In this document: one piece after another, positions 5,008 to 5,734 of the stretch
How the letters are laid out: each line of letters begins with the position of its first letter
Position numbering within the stretch: the stretch's first letter is position 1
Source of the DNA: Pseudomonadota bacterium
Lineage (GTDB): Bacteria; Pseudomonadota; Alphaproteobacteria; Rhizobiales; Xanthobacteraceae
NCBI GenBank assembly: GCA_023405565.1
Contig: JAEXXW010000720.1
Location: forward strand, 1-5,734
DNA: 5,734 nucleotides
Direction of reading: 5' to 3'
Notes under the pieces: generated by a model
Database searches by the model: none
What the model was told of the DNA's origin: nothing
The model's input: the letters and a program-made list of their open reading frames with translations, nothing else
Program-made: the position numbers and the translations under genes

Positions 5008-5734
5008 TCAGGCTGCCGGCAGCCGCACGATGAAGCGCGCGCCGAGGATCAGCGGCTCTGCGCCGTCATGCGTCGGCACGCCGCGCCGGTTCTCCGCCCA
5101 GATCTTTCCGCCATGGGCTTCGATGATCTGCTTGGAAATCGACAGACCGAGACCTGAATTGTTGCCGAAGCCCTGATGCGGCCGGTCCGTATAGAAGCGT
5201 TCGAAAATCTTTTCGAAGGCATCGGGACGGATGCCGGGACCATCGTCATCGACAATGATCTCGACGAAATTCTTCACCCGCCGCGCGGTGACGCGCACGC
5301 TGCCGCCCGGACTTGAGAAGGAGCGCGCGTTGGCGATGAGGTTGTCGATCACCTGACCGATGCGGGAATCGTGACCCGAAACCATGAATGCATTCGGGCC
5401 GCCGCCTTCGAAGCTCAGTCCCACGGTGACCCCGTCTTCCTGCTTCACCTGATTGGCGACCGAAACCACGGTGTTCAGCAGCGTGTGCAGATTGACCGGG
5501 ACGGATTCCTGCCGCTGCAGCTCGGCATCGAGGCGGCTCGCATCCGAGATATCGGAAATCAGGCGATCGAGACGACGGATGTCGTGCTGGATCACTTCGG
5601 TGAGCCGCTCCTGGCTCTCGCGCGTCTTCGCGAGCGGAAGAGTCTCGATGGCCGAACGCAACGATGTCAGCGGATTTTTCAGTTCGTGCGCGACGTCGGC
5701 AGCGAAGCTTTCGATCGCCTCGATACGGCTATAC
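5008..5734 (-). CDS. chvG: ChvG-type sensor histidine kinase, C-terminal part (5' end beyond window)
   Basis: The visible 241 residues are the kinase core of a membrane-bound two-component sensor. The frame is open to the window edge, so the N-terminal membrane and periplasmic sensing regions, probably 300 or more residues, are outside. Visible parts in order are the phosphoacceptor H-box ADVAHELKNPLTSLRSA with His16 of the fragment, the N-box IGQVIDNLIANA (about 125-136), the ATP-lid DDDGPG (162-167), FERFYTDRP, and SGLGLSISKQIIEAHGG (193-209). In relatives ChvG pairs with the response regulator ChvI and responds to acidity and envelope stress. The assignment to ChvG rather than another kinase rests on the FYTDRP and FSSPGGSV stretches and on the adjoining hprK-EIIA-ptsH genes, which follow chvG in this order. 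Confidence 0.9.
   Translation of the reverse strand, partial: YSRIEAIESFAADVAHELKNPLTSLRSAIETLPLAKTRESQERLTEVIQHDIRRLDRLISDISDASRLDAELQRQESVPVNLHTLLNTVVSVANQVKQEDGVTVGLSFEGGGPNAFMVSGHDSRIGQVIDNLIANARSFSSPGGSVRVTARRVKNFVEIIVDDDGPGIRPDAFEKIFERFYTDRPHQGFGNNSGLGLSISKQIIEAHGGKIWAENRRGVPTHDGAEPLILGARFIVRLPAA

Overview
The window looks like chromosomal DNA of an alphaproteobacterium of the order Hyphomicrobiales, most likely a Bradyrhizobium/Afipia/Rhodopseudomonas-type organism (Nitrobacteraceae). This is inferred from three things. The coding sequence is GC-rich. The gene order chvG - hprK - EIIA(Man) - ptsH - ahcY is characteristic of this group. An intergenic palindromic element bounded by GTCATTCCGGG / CCCGGAATGAC is common in these genomes. 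Every intact gene lies on the minus strand, so transcription runs from right to left.

Right half (about 3679-5734): the 3' part of a ChvG-type sensor histidine kinase (cut by the window edge), a short HprK kinase/phosphorylase with a GTG start 13 nt after the chvG stop, an EIIA(Man)-like protein, and an HPr whose ATG overlaps the EIIA stop by 4 nt. Together they form a regulatory phosphotransferase module next to an envelope/acid-sensing two-component kinase. HPr keeps both the PEP-dependent histidine (His20) and the HprK target serine (Ser51). No sugar permease subunit is present.

Middle (about 1774-3616): a complete S-adenosylhomocysteine hydrolase gene, ahcY. It has a good sigma70-type promoter (TTGCCA, 17 nt, TATAGC), and just upstream of that an AT-rich palindrome (ATAAAGA-TT-TCTTTAT) that resembles the operator of an SAH-responsive regulator such as SahR. 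Between ptsH and ahcY, on the plus strand, is an 89-codon open frame. It reads as an internally deleted SAM-dependent methyltransferase: the C-terminal end and the strand-2 region survive, but the glycine-rich SAM loop and the central domain are gone.

Left half (1-1773): a TTG-started DUF3311 small membrane protein is joined by an ATGA overlap to a sodium:solute symporter of the MctP monocarboxylate type, which runs off the left edge. The 321-nt gap between ahcY and the DUF3311 gene holds no gene but has a lot of structure. It contains a 137-bp palindromic repeat, a nested hairpin that is a likely ahcY terminator, a direct TTGTGC repeat, and a hairpin that exactly covers the Shine-Dalgarno of the DUF3311 gene.

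No wholly new multi-gene system is visible. The points most worth a second look are the RBS-covering hairpin in front of the transporter operon, the decayed methyltransferase facing ahcY, and the putative SAH-responsive operator.
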